This document shows, piece after piece, positions 6,387 to 14,658 of a stretch of 14,703 nt of DNA (within the stretch, counting starts at the first letter, position 1; the number at the start of each line of letters is the position of its first letter). A program made the translations under genes and the position numbers. This stretch comes from Bacteroidales bacterium. GTDB taxonomy: Bacteria > Bacteroidota > Bacteroidia > Bacteroidales > WCHB1-69. The stretch is taken from NCBI GenBank assembly GCA_031272415.1, contig JAISTU010000084.1, positions 1-14,703 of the forward strand, in the 5' to 3' direction. The notes below the pieces were generated by a model. That model was not told where the DNA came from, did not search any database, and worked only from the letters and a program-made list of their open reading frames with translations.

Positions 6387-6444
6387 CGATTATATTACCA
6401 ACAATCCTCTCCGATGGGAGTATGATAAATTTTATAACAAATAA
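6385..6444 (+). pseudogene. C-terminal tail of an IS200/REP-associated (Y1) transposase
   Basis: In a frame different from the preceding signal peptide, bases 6385-6444 encode DDYITNNPLRWEYDKFYNK and a stop. The pattern 'YI..NP.+WE.D+FY' followed by a stop is the usual end of REP-associated tyrosine transposases (Y1_Tnp family). Nothing else of the transposase is present. The match is short and made by eye, so it is suggestive only. Confidence 0.45.
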
Positions 6445-6454
6445 TTTACATTTC

Positions 6455-6490
6455 AAAAATCAAAAAAAAATAATCTTTTTTTTGATTTTT
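6455..6490. terminator. AT-only perfect inverted repeat, possible terminator
   Basis: AAAAATCAAAAAAA (6455-6468) and its exact complement (6477-6490) flank an eight-base spacer. The right arm is rich in T, so on the plus strand this could end transcription coming from the decayed patch before the aqpZ promoter; on the minus strand it is equally T-rich. Confidence 0.4.
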
Positions 6491-6513
6491 TATTTCAAAC
6501 AGAAAAAAAAGTG

Positions 6514-6521
6514 TAATTTTG
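6514..6521 (+). promoter_or_regulatory. Probable aqpZ promoter (-7 box)
   Basis: TAATTTTG is an exact TAnnTTTG match ending 35 bases before the aqpZ ATG. A convincing -33 element is not visible in the A/T-rich sequence upstream. Confidence 0.55.
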
Positions 6522-6556
6522 CATTTTTAAATCTTTAATTAAAAAATTTTTGTAGC

Positions 6557-7249
6557 ATGAGAAAATATTTTGCTGAAATGATTGGAACTATGGTTCTGGT
6601 TTTAATGGGCTGTGGAGCGGCTGTTTTTGCGGGGACTCCACAAGGTTTTGCCTCGGTAGGGACATTAGGTGTTGCCTTTGCGTTTGGTTTATCTGTAATT
6701 GCGATGGCGTACACTATTGGTAAAATTTCGGGTTGTCATATCAATCCTGCGATTACGCTGGGAATGTTGGTAGCAAAGCGAATTTCGCCAAAGGATGCGG
6801 TTATGTACATCATTTTTCAGTTAATTGGGGCTATTATTGGCTCTGCGATACTGTGTGCATTGACTTGCGGGTTGTCATCAAGTACCACTCTTACAGGAGC
6901 TAACGGTTTTTCGGAACCGATTACAGCATCAACGGCATTTATTGCGGAGGCTGTATTTACATTTATCTTTGTGTTGGTAGTGCTGGGTTCTACCTCCGAA
7001 GGTGCTTTTGGTAAATTTGCAGGTTTAGCAATTGGTTTGACGTTGGTATTGGTGCATATTGTATGTATTCCTATCACGGGGACGTCTGTCAATCCTGCCA
7101 GAAGTTTTGGACCTGCAATTTTTGAAGGTATTGCAGGGAATATCAAAGCGTTAGAACAACTTTGGTTGTTTATAGTTGCGCCTTTTGTAGGGGCAATTGT
7201 GGCTGCTTTGGTGTGGAAAGTGTTGGACAAAAAAGTAACCAATGCTTAA
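6557..7249 (+). CDS. aqpZ: Aquaporin Z, water channel
   Basis: A 230-residue inner-membrane MIP-family channel with six predicted membrane helices and two half-helix loops. Both NPA boxes are present: SGCHINPAIT (N63-A65) and TSVNPARS (N179-A181). The selectivity-filter positions read F43, H167, T176 and R182, the water-selective AqpZ set rather than the wider glycerol-channel set. SGCH replaces the SGGH of the E. coli protein just before the first NPA. The length is normal. It has its own promoter box and terminator, so it is probably a single-gene unit; neighbours do not suggest a special role beyond osmotic water exchange. Confidence 0.95.
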   Translation: MRKYFAEMIGTMVLVLMGCGAAVFAGTPQGFASVGTLGVAFAFGLSVIAMAYTIGKISGCHINPAITLGMLVAKRISPKDAVMYIIFQLIGAIIGSAILCALTCGLSSSTTLTGANGFSEPITASTAFIAEAVFTFIFVLVVLGSTSEGAFGKFAGLAIGLTLVLVHIVCIPITGTSVNPARSFGPAIFEGIAGNIKALEQLWLFIVAPFVGAIVAALVWKVLDKKVTNA

Positions 7250-7254
7250 ATGAC

Positions 7255-7298
7255 AAAGGCTGTTTTTTAATTCGTAAAGACTTGAAAAACAGCCTTTT
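7255..7298 (+). terminator. Rho-independent terminator after aqpZ
   Basis: AAAGGCTGTTTTT (7255-7267) and AAAAACAGCCTTT (7285-7297) are perfect 13-base inverted arms around a 17-base loop, starting five bases after the stop codon. The T-run after the stem is short, but the left arm of the other strand also ends in T, so it may work in both directions. Confidence 0.75.
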
Positions 7299-7428
7299 AT
7301 ATTATTGTTAAATTTAAATTGATAAAAATTTGAAAAAATAAATCATTTTTTTTATGACAAAATTACAATAAATAAGAAAAAAATTAGTTAATAAATAAAT
7401 AATGGATAATATATAATATTTTTAGCGT

Positions 7429-8481
7429 ATGAAGACACGATTCTTATTGACAAGTATGATGCTACTGTTTTTTACAGTAGCCGTGATGGGACAACAAAAC
7501 AATGTTGTAGTGATCAGCAAACAGCAGAAAGATGCTGAAAAACTATACAACAAAGCCAAAGAGAAGTACGATGCTAAGTCGTATCAGGCGGCTGTTACGG
7601 ATTTACAATCTGCGATGAAAATTAAGCAAGATTTGCTTGAAATTTATCCGCTTTTGGCAATGTCTGAAAATGCTTTGGGGAAAGCCGATGACGCACTCAA
7701 AACGTTGGACAATTATGCTGCCAAATTAACAGGCAAAGACAGTGCATACCGTTTGGCTGCCCGTATTTGCTATCAAAATGGCGACTATAACAAAGCCTTA
7801 ACGTATGCGGATAAAACAATTGCACTCAAAAACGGCGACTTTGAGATGTATTATTTACGCGGATTGTCTAATTTTCAAAAGGCTGATTATCAGGCGGCTA
7901 TAGCAGATTTTTCCACCGCTTTGGGGAGTAAAAAAGATGCATGGTGTTACAACGACCGAGCGGCTGCTTATTTGCAAGCCAATGATAATAAAGCCGCAAT
8001 TGAAGATTACACGGAGGCTATTGCTATCAATCCGAAAGGACAATTTTACAACAATCGAGGCTATGCCAACATGAAAGAGCAAAATTACGCTGCGGCAATT
8101 GAAGACTTTAGCAATGCAATTGAACTCAATGCCAAAGACTACATGTTGTTCAACAACAGAGGTTTGGCGAAGTTCCATTTGAAAAAATATGCCGATGCAG
8201 TGGAAGATTTTTCACAAGCGATTGCACTCTCAAAAGATGCTGATTATAAGGCATATAGCAATAGAGGCGTTGCTAATTTTAAGTTAAAAAATTATGCTGC
8301 TGCGGTATCCGATTTTGACAATGCTTTGCGGTTAAATCCTCAATTTGGAGAAGGATATATGCACCGTGGTAATGCCAAAGAAATGTTAAGACAAGCCGAA
8401 GATGCCTGCTCTGACTGGCAAAAAGCCGCTCAAATGGGCGTCCAAAAAGCAGAAGATTATGTTAATAACCAATGTAAATAA
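7429..8481 (+). CDS. Secreted tetratricopeptide-repeat protein
   Basis: A 350-residue protein with a signal peptide (residues 1-21, cleavage near VMGQ) and about nine TPR units filling residues 36-338, with clear helix-pair signatures such as YNDRAAAYLQANDNKAAIEDYTEAI written in parts at 174-198, NNRGYANMKEQNYAAAIEDF (208-227) and SNRGVANFKLKNYAAAVSDF (277-296). The C terminus (DACSDWQKAAQMGVQKAEDY) is the common ending of Bacteroidota periplasmic TPR proteins. No lipobox cysteine is seen. TPR arrays bind proteins, so a scaffold role in the periplasm is likely. The next gene starts nine bases later and encodes a TPR-PD40-OmpA protein, so the two are probably co-transcribed and may act together. 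The 130-bp upstream region is extremely AT-rich and holds no exact TAnnTTTG box. Confidence 0.85.
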   Translation: MKTRFLLTSMMLLFFTVAVMGQQNNVVVISKQQKDAEKLYNKAKEKYDAKSYQAAVTDLQSAMKIKQDLLEIYPLLAMSENALGKADDALKTLDNYAAKLTGKDSAYRLAARICYQNGDYNKALTYADKTIALKNGDFEMYYLRGLSNFQKADYQAAIADFSTALGSKKDAWCYNDRAAAYLQANDNKAAIEDYTEAIAINPKGQFYNNRGYANMKEQNYAAAIEDFSNAIELNAKDYMLFNNRGLAKFHLKKYADAVEDFSQAIALSKDADYKAYSNRGVANFKLKNYAAAVSDFDNALRLNPQFGEGYMHRGNAKEMLRQAEDACSDWQKAAQMGVQKAEDYVNNQCK

Positions 8482-8490
8482 ATCAAAGTT

Positions 8491-10629
8491 ATGAAAAAGT
8501 TTTTGTTTATCATTATCAGTACAGTGTTTGTAGCCACTCTTGGGGCTCAAAATGTGGATTTTACAACAGAAAATTTCCCTAACGATACAAAAGCACTCAA
8601 ACAAGCACAAAAAACTATCAAAGCAGGAGATAAATTGTTGAAAAAAGCCAATAAAAGTAAAAAAGATGCCCAATATCAACGTGCATTGGCATTGGAAAAA
8701 TATTTAGATGCCAATGAATTTAATCCCAATAATATGCGATTGAATTACTCTATTGCGGATTGCTACTATGGAATGAATAATTTACCTATGGCGGCAAAGT
8801 ATGGTGTAATTGCCAAACAATTGGATGACACATCTGTCAATAAGGATTTAGATAGAGCAAAATTGTCTCTTTATGAGGGCTTATCGTATCAGTTGGATGG
8901 AAAATATCGAGAAGCAATAAATGTATATAAAGCGATTAATTATACAGACCAACATTATGTTGAATGTGGAAATGCTTTGCATGCAACAGAAGTAAATTGT
9001 TTTGTGGATAATGCAGGTGTTGGGGTCAATACACAATATGGAGAATACACTCCTGTTTTGAACAGCGATGGTTCTTTTACTTATGTGGGCAGAAACCGTC
9101 CGACAAAGGAAGCCTACGCCGACAATGTAAAATTTTCGGAAGCGATTTACAAAGCCAATTTAGCCGGAACTGTCTATACAACAGATGCCAATCCTATTGA
9201 AAAAGAAGGAGTTGTGGCATTGGAAACGGTATCTAAAAACGGCAACAGAGTGATTTATTATTCGCCTGACAATGGAGGTGATTTAATGGAGGCAATTCGT
9301 GGTGGCGGCTCAAAAGCAGCGACCCCAAAAGCCATTAAAAAAATCAATTCATCTTATCATGAATCTTCGGCTGCTTATAGTGTTACGGGCGATACACTCT
9401 TTTTCTGCTCTAATCGCAAAGGCGGAAAAGGCGGACATGATATTTATATGAGTGTCAGAGGAAAAAACGGTAAATATAGCAAACCTGTTAATTTAGCCAA
9501 ACTTAATACCGCAGAAGATGAATTATCTGTATTTGTTGCAGCAGACGGGACATTGTATTTTTCGTCAAGAGGAACTTATCCACTTGAGTATTTCACTTAT
9601 GATTCTGCAGGTACTATAATAAAAACAGCAGAATATGAATTCGGAATCCAGCATTTGCTGGACGAAGATGGTTATCCGCTGTATGACCGGCAACTTAATG
9701 GTGGTTTAGGTGGTTATGATATTTATTCTGCCAAATTTGACGGTACTACCTGGAGTACGCCTCAAAATGTAGGAGTTCCCATCAATTCTCCTGCAGATGA
9801 TATTTATTTTTATTTATCCGGTGACGGCAAAACAGCACTTTTGTCTTCTGATAGAAACGGAGGTATGGGCGGTTTGGACATTTACATTGTAACACTTTTG
9901 GGCGAGAAAAAAGAGTTCCAAATGTATGAAGAGACGCAATTGTTGGCAGCCAATTTGCCGGATATATTCTCGGCAAAAGAAATCACTATTGAGCAAGAGC
10001 ATAAAACAATTGTCAAAGGGACAGTCATAGATGCGAAGACCAAACAGCCTATTGCGGCGACATTTGAATTGTCCGACTTGGGAGCAGGTGAGCAATTGGC
10101 TAATTTTCAAACAGATAGCATAAGCGGTCAATACACATTGGATTTGCCTTCGGGCTATAATTATGGCTTGGCGGTCAAAGCACCCGGCTATTTGTTTTAT
10201 TCTCAAAATTTTGAATTGCCCGATTCGGCAGCCTCAGCAACGATTGAACAAGTGATTACTCTCAAAAAAATTGAAGTAAATCAAGTTATTGTATTGCGTA
10301 ATATTTTCTTTGATGTTGGGAAAGCGACTTTAAAGAAAGAGTCTGAAATTGAGATTGAAAATGCGTATAAATTGATGGTTGAAAATCCGAATATCAATAT
10401 TGAAATTTCGGGTCATACGGACAATACAGGTAGTGCGGCAACAAATAAAAAGTTATCATTAGCCCGTGCTAATTCAGTTATTAACGCATTGGTAGCCAAA
10501 GGAATAGATAAAAAACGGCTCTCCGGTGCCGGCTTTGGACCCTCACAGCCTGTCGCCTCCAATAAAACAGAAGAAGGACGCGCCCAAAACAGAAGAATTG
10601 AGTTCAAAATTGTAAAAATTACGAATTAA
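8491..10629 (+). CDS. TPR-PD40-OmpA periplasmic protein, PorE-like
   Basis: A 712-residue protein. After a signal peptide (1-19, GAQ end, no lipobox) come TPR-like helices (about 35-165), a PD40/WD40-like beta-propeller (about 185-470) with GGKGGHDIY (311-319), GGLGGYDIY (404-412) and GGMGGLDIY (457-465), a carboxypeptidase regulatory-like beta-sandwich (about 505-590: KGTVIDAKTKQPIAATFELS), and an OmpA C-terminal peptidoglycan-binding domain (about 598-710) with FFDVGKATL, GHTDNTG and RAQNRRIEF. This domain order equals that of PorE of the type IX secretion system, which anchors the machinery to peptidoglycan. PorE is a lipoprotein and this protein lacks the lipid cysteine, so it may be a paralogue with another role; such paralogues are numerous in Bacteroidota. 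Residues about 360-403 form an insertion between propeller blades without obvious PD40 pattern. Confidence 0.85.
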   Translation: MKKFLFIIISTVFVATLGAQNVDFTTENFPNDTKALKQAQKTIKAGDKLLKKANKSKKDAQYQRALALEKYLDANEFNPNNMRLNYSIADCYYGMNNLPMAAKYGVIAKQLDDTSVNKDLDRAKLSLYEGLSYQLDGKYREAINVYKAINYTDQHYVECGNALHATEVNCFVDNAGVGVNTQYGEYTPVLNSDGSFTYVGRNRPTKEAYADNVKFSEAIYKANLAGTVYTTDANPIEKEGVVALETVSKNGNRVIYYSPDNGGDLMEAIRGGGSKAATPKAIKKINSSYHESSAAYSVTGDTLFFCSNRKGGKGGHDIYMSVRGKNGKYSKPVNLAKLNTAEDELSVFVAADGTLYFSSRGTYPLEYFTYDSAGTIIKTAEYEFGIQHLLDEDGYPLYDRQLNGGLGGYDIYSAKFDGTTWSTPQNVGVPINSPADDIYFYLSGDGKTALLSSDRNGGMGGLDIYIVTLLGEKKEFQMYEETQLLAANLPDIFSAKEITIEQEHKTIVKGTVIDAKTKQPIAATFELSDLGAGEQLANFQTDSISGQYTLDLPSGYNYGLAVKAPGYLFYSQNFELPDSAASATIEQVITLKKIEVNQVIVLRNIFFDVGKATLKKESEIEIENAYKLMVENPNINIEISGHTDNTGSAATNKKLSLARANSVINALVAKGIDKKRLSGAGFGPSQPVASNKTEEGRAQNRRIEFKIVKITN

Positions 10630-10650
10630 AATAGTAATCATATAAAAACG

Positions 10651-10684
10651 AAAGGGGACAAGTTAAAAATAACTTGTCCTTTTT
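10651..10684 (+). terminator. Rho-independent terminator after the PorE-like gene
   Basis: GGGGACAAGTTA (10654-10665) pairs with TAACTTGTCCTT (10670-10681) around a four-base loop, with two G-T wobbles at the base, and runs into TTTTT. It closes the two-gene TPR/OmpA unit. Confidence 0.85.
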
Positions 10685-10716
10685 CATTTTTATTTTGGGG
10701 TAACAGCATGCTTGCA

Positions 10717-10786
10717 AAAGGTGAAAGGTAAAAAGGAACAGAGAAGAAGGAGAAAAAAACTCTCTACTTTTTACTTTTTATTTTTT
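10717..10786. repeat. Imperfect inverted low-complexity repeat
   Basis: A purine-rich arm (AAAGGTAAAAAGG and AGAGAAG, 10725-10747) faces a pyrimidine-rich arm (CTCTCTACTTTTTACTTTTT, 10760-10779) with interruptions. It is similar in style, not in exact sequence, to the CTCTACACT repeats at 691 and 3641. It fills most of the gap between the terminator and the clpC promoter. Confidence 0.35.
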
Positions 10787-10801
10787 AATTGAGAAAAAGT
10801 G

Positions 10802-10809
10802 TATTTTTG
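10802..10809 (+). promoter_or_regulatory. Probable clpC promoter (-7 box)
   Basis: TATTTTTG is an exact TAnnTTTG match ending 35 bases before the clpC ATG. No CtsR-type heptad repeat operator was seen around it. Confidence 0.55.
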
Positions 10810-10844
10810 CAAACGTTAAATAAAATAGTACAAAAAAATATAGG

Positions 10845-13532
10845 ATGGGAAAGTGGATATTATCAAAAGAATTGAATACGGCTTTGGGAATAGCAACAAC
10901 TATCGCCAAAGAATATAAAAGCGATGCTGTTGGTGTTGAACATGTTTTTGCGGCATTGCTGAAAATGCATGACAATATGCTTGAAAATATGTTTGCAGAT
11001 ATGAATGTAGATATGGTCGCTCTCAATGCGGATATATCAAAATTGTTGGAAGAAAATCCACAAGATGGATTAAATTATAACACAAATGCAGAAAATTATT
11101 TTTTTGGTAAATTAAATAATGAAAATACTTTGCCTTTGCTCAAACAGACTGAAAGGATGCTTGATTTAGCCAATTTGTTGGCAAAAAGGCAAGGGAGTAT
11201 TTTGATAGAGGTTTATCATTTTTTATTGGCAATATTGTGGAGAAAAGAGACGCCTGTGTCTATTATTTTGCAGAAATATATATCTTTTGAAAATGTAGAA
11301 ACATTTTTGTCAAATTCGGGTTTAGGGTATCAAATTGGCAGTGAAAATCCAAACAATAACAAAGATAATTTGGCAGAAAATATTGCAGGGGCAAAAAATG
11401 AAAAGAACTTTTTGGCAGATTTGCCTGAAAATCAAAAAAATGATGCTTCATTTACGCCAAAAAAGAATAATACTCCTGTCTTAAACGCATTCGGCAGAGA
11501 CCTTACAAAAGCCGCACTTGAAAATAGATTAGACCCCGTTGTAGGGCGACAAAAAGAATTGGAAAGGATAGCCCAAATATTGAGTCGTCGCAAAAAGAAT
11601 AATCCTATTTTAATCGGTGAGCCGGGCGTAGGTAAATCAGCCATTGCGGAGGGGCTTGCCATTCGGATTATAGAGCGGGATATTCCACGCGTGTTGCTAA
11701 ACAAAAGAGTGGTTTCTTTAGACATTGGCTCTTTGGTGGCAGGCACTAAATATAGAGGTCAATTTGAGGAAAGGATGAAGGCTTTACTTGCAGAATTGGA
11801 AACGGCACAGGATGTTATTTTGTTCATTGACGAAATTCATACTATTGTAGGGGCAGGAAATGCGTCGGACTCTTTGGATGCGTCAAATATGTTTAAACCT
11901 GCACTCGCTCGCGGTGAATTACAGTGCATTGGAGCAACAACTTTGGACGAATACCGTAAAAATATAGAAGCAGACGGCGCCCTTGAGAGACGCTTCCAAA
12001 AGGTTATTATAGAACCTACTACTGCCGAGCAAACTTTGCAAATATTACAAAATATTAAAAAGAAATACGAAGACCACCACTTGGTAGAATATACAGATGA
12101 GGCACTAAAAGCCTGCGTTTGGCTTACACAAAGATATATAACCGATAGATGTTTGCCCGACAAAGCAATAGATGCGATGGACGAAGCAGGTGCAAGGGTA
12201 CATATTCACAATATAGGTACGCCGGATTATATTATTGAATTGGAGGAAAAATTAGTAACTCTCTCTAATCAGAAAAGAAATGCCATTGAACACCAAAAAT
12301 ATGAGGAGGCAGCAAAATATAGAGACGAAGCAAAACGTGTTGAACAGCAACTCGAACAAGCAAAACAAAATTGGGAGTCGCAATTGCAGTTACAACGAAG
12401 CACAGTTACCGAAGATGTAGTGGCTGATGTGGTGGCTATGATTACAGGCATTCCCGTTAAACGGATAAACAAAGATGATAAAGACCGTTTGGAGCAGATA
12501 GAAAACTATCTAAACACACAAATAATTGGTCAGCAGGAGGCTGTAAGCAAAATTTCGCGGGCTATTCGCCGTAATAAAGTAGGACTAAAAGACCCGGGCA
12601 AACCGATAGGCACTTTTTTGTTTTTGGGACCGACAGGAGTTGGCAAAACATTCCTTTGCAAAGTGTTGGCAAAGTATCTTTTTGACAGCGAAGACGCTAT
12701 AGTTAGGATTGATATGAGCGAATATATGGAAAAATTTAGCCTTTCGCGACTTATTGGCGCTCCGCCCGGCTATGTAGGCTATGAAGAGGGCGGTCAATTG
12801 ACTGAAAAAGTACGGCGTCGCCCTTATACTATCGTTTTATTGGATGAAATTGAAAAAGCACACACCGATATTTTTAATTTATTGTTGCAAGTTTTTGATG
12901 AAGGCAGATTAACCGACAGTCTGGGTAGAAAAGTGGATTTTAAAAACACTATAATCATAATGACATCCAATATTGGGAGCAGAGAACTGAAAAATTTCGG
13001 CACAGGGATAGGTTTTTCTACCAATGCACGCAAAAGTGCTTACAAATCAGACACTATAAAAGTAATTGAAAATGCTTTACATAAACAATTTGCCCCTGAA
13101 TTTATCAATCGGATTGATGAGATTGTAACTTTTGAGCCTCTTGAGCGGGAAGATATTCATAAAATTATAGATATAGAAATTCAACATGTGTACGAGCGTA
13201 TGTCGGAGTTGAATATTGTTTTTGATATTACCCAGTCTGCAAAGGATTTTATTGTAGATAAAGGTTGGAGTGCTGCTTTTGGTGCTCGTCCGCTCAAACG
13301 TGCAATACAAAAGCATATAGAAGACCTCTTGGCGGAGGAGATTATAAAAGGAACACTCGCCGAAGGACGTAAAGTGCTGGTGGATTACAATGCACAAGAG
13401 GAGCATTTGACCGTTATTGCAGAACAGCCATTGCTTGAAAATCATGCAGATACCGAACAAAAGCAAATTGAAACGGATAAAGTTACAGATATAAAGCCTA
13501 AAAAAACAGCCAAAAACACTAAAAAAGAATAA
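10845..13532 (+). CDS. clpC: ClpC-type AAA+ unfoldase, ATP-dependent Clp protease subunit
   Basis: An 895-residue class I Clp/Hsp100 ATPase that unfolds proteins and feeds them to ClpP in the cytoplasm. Order of parts: Clp N domain (about 5-150), a polar low-complexity linker (about 165-210, rich in N, K and E), first AAA+ module with Walker A GEPGVGKS (258-265) and Walker B VILFIDE (324-330), a short middle region with a UVR-like segment LEEKLVTLSNQKRNAIEHQK through YRDEAKR (466-498), second AAA+ module with GPTGVGKT (595-602) and VLLDEIE (664-670), and a sensor-2/D2 small domain. The tripeptide IGF (722-724) is the ClpP-docking loop, so the protein should work with ClpP; ClpB lacks it and has a longer coiled middle domain. 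The C terminus ends in a lysine-rich tail (about 865-895). It is somewhat longer than many ClpC proteins because of linker and tail. Confidence 0.93.
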   Translation: MGKWILSKELNTALGIATTIAKEYKSDAVGVEHVFAALLKMHDNMLENMFADMNVDMVALNADISKLLEENPQDGLNYNTNAENYFFGKLNNENTLPLLKQTERMLDLANLLAKRQGSILIEVYHFLLAILWRKETPVSIILQKYISFENVETFLSNSGLGYQIGSENPNNNKDNLAENIAGAKNEKNFLADLPENQKNDASFTPKKNNTPVLNAFGRDLTKAALENRLDPVVGRQKELERIAQILSRRKKNNPILIGEPGVGKSAIAEGLAIRIIERDIPRVLLNKRVVSLDIGSLVAGTKYRGQFEERMKALLAELETAQDVILFIDEIHTIVGAGNASDSLDASNMFKPALARGELQCIGATTLDEYRKNIEADGALERRFQKVIIEPTTAEQTLQILQNIKKKYEDHHLVEYTDEALKACVWLTQRYITDRCLPDKAIDAMDEAGARVHIHNIGTPDYIIELEEKLVTLSNQKRNAIEHQKYEEAAKYRDEAKRVEQQLEQAKQNWESQLQLQRSTVTEDVVADVVAMITGIPVKRINKDDKDRLEQIENYLNTQIIGQQEAVSKISRAIRRNKVGLKDPGKPIGTFLFLGPTGVGKTFLCKVLAKYLFDSEDAIVRIDMSEYMEKFSLSRLIGAPPGYVGYEEGGQLTEKVRRRPYTIVLLDEIEKAHTDIFNLLLQVFDEGRLTDSLGRKVDFKNTIIIMTSNIGSRELKNFGTGIGFSTNARKSAYKSDTIKVIENALHKQFAPEFINRIDEIVTFEPLEREDIHKIIDIEIQHVYERMSELNIVFDITQSAKDFIVDKGWSAAFGARPLKRAIQKHIEDLLAEEIIKGTLAEGRKVLVDYNAQEEHLTVIAEQPLLENHADTEQKQIETDKVTDIKPKKTAKNTKKE

Positions 13533-13539
13533 ACTTACT

Positions 13540-14658
13540 ATGAAAATTGCCGTTAATACTCGATTATTGGTAAAAAACAAAATGGATGGAATAGGCTGGT
13601 ATGCGTATGAGATACTTAAATGTATGGTTCGGCAACATCCTGATGAGGAATTTATATTTTTCTTTGATAGACCGCCACATCCTGACTTTATATTTGCGGA
13701 TAATGTGAGATATGTTGTCGTTCATCCGCAAGCACGCCACCCTATTCTTTGGTATTTATTCTTTGAAATAGGTATAAGGTTTGCATTAAAAAGAGAAAAA
13801 CCGAATGTGTTTTTTTCACCTGACGGTTGGCTGTGTCTTCATACAAAAACAAAGACTATCAATGTAATTCATGACTTAAATTTTGAACATTTACCACAAT
13901 TTACTTCTTACATTAACAAACTATATTTACGGTATTTCTTTCCGCGTTTTGCAAAAAGAGCGGATATATTGGCAACAGTTTCCCATTTTTCTAAGGAAGA
14001 TATTGTGAAAACGTACAAAATACCTGAACAAAAAATGATTGTAGCAGGCAATGCGGTGTCAGAAGACTTTTTTGAAATTTCAAATGAACAAAAACACCAA
14101 ACTCGCCTCCAATACAGCAATTCAGACCAATATTTTATTTTTGTGGGGTCTCTGCATAAAAGGAAAAATATTGACAATATTTTGTATGCTTTTGACCTTT
14201 TTAAGGAAAATGGATGCAGTTTTAAGTTGATTTTTGCAGGTGAAAAAAAATATTTAAGCAAAGATACGGAGCAGATAATCAATCAATCTGAATATAAACA
14301 CGATATAATTTTCACGGGGTATTTAGCCACTGCCGAGATAAACCGTTTGGTGTCGGCAGCAACAGGTTTATTGTATGTTTCTTACTTTGAAGGTTTTGGG
14401 GTTCCTATTTTAGAAGCCTTTGCGTGTGGCACACCTGTTATTACATCAAATATAACTGCCATGCCGGAAATTGCGGGTGATGCGGCTCTTATTGTAGACC
14501 CCAATAATGTCGATAATATTGCACGGGCAATGGCAGATATTGCCACAAATACGGCTTTGAGACAACTTTTAATAGATAAAGGAAAGCAAAGATTGAAAGA
14601 ATTTTCGTGGGAAAAAAGTGCAGATATTCTTTGGAAAGCAATACAATCGCTATCATAG
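13540..14658 (+). CDS. Glycosyltransferase family 4 protein
   Basis: A 372-residue GT-B fold retaining glycosyltransferase of family GT4. The N-terminal acceptor domain includes GIGWYAYEIL near 17-26 and the NVIHDLNF strand near 108-115. The C-terminal nucleotide-sugar domain has VGSLHKRKNIDNILYAF (202-218), with the basic residues that contact the donor phosphates, and the EX7E motif at E284 and E292 in EGFGVPILEAFACGTPV. No membrane helix or signal peptide is apparent, so it should act at the cytoplasmic face on lipid-linked or envelope glycans. The sugar and acceptor cannot be told. It begins seven bases after clpC and probably shares its transcript, without an evident functional link. Confidence 0.9.
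   Translation: MKIAVNTRLLVKNKMDGIGWYAYEILKCMVRQHPDEEFIFFFDRPPHPDFIFADNVRYVVVHPQARHPILWYLFFEIGIRFALKREKPNVFFSPDGWLCLHTKTKTINVIHDLNFEHLPQFTSYINKLYLRYFFPRFAKRADILATVSHFSKEDIVKTYKIPEQKMIVAGNAVSEDFFEISNEQKHQTRLQYSNSDQYFIFVGSLHKRKNIDNILYAFDLFKENGCSFKLIFAGEKKYLSKDTEQIINQSEYKHDIIFTGYLATAEINRLVSAATGLLYVSYFEGFGVPILEAFACGTPVITSNITAMPEIAGDAALIVDPNNVDNIARAMADIATNTALRQLLIDKGKQRLKEFSWEKSADILWKAIQSLS

Noticed and set aside
6817..7242. Minus-strand 141-codon frame opposite aqpZ
   Set aside because: Antisense shadow of a gene with both NPA motifs.
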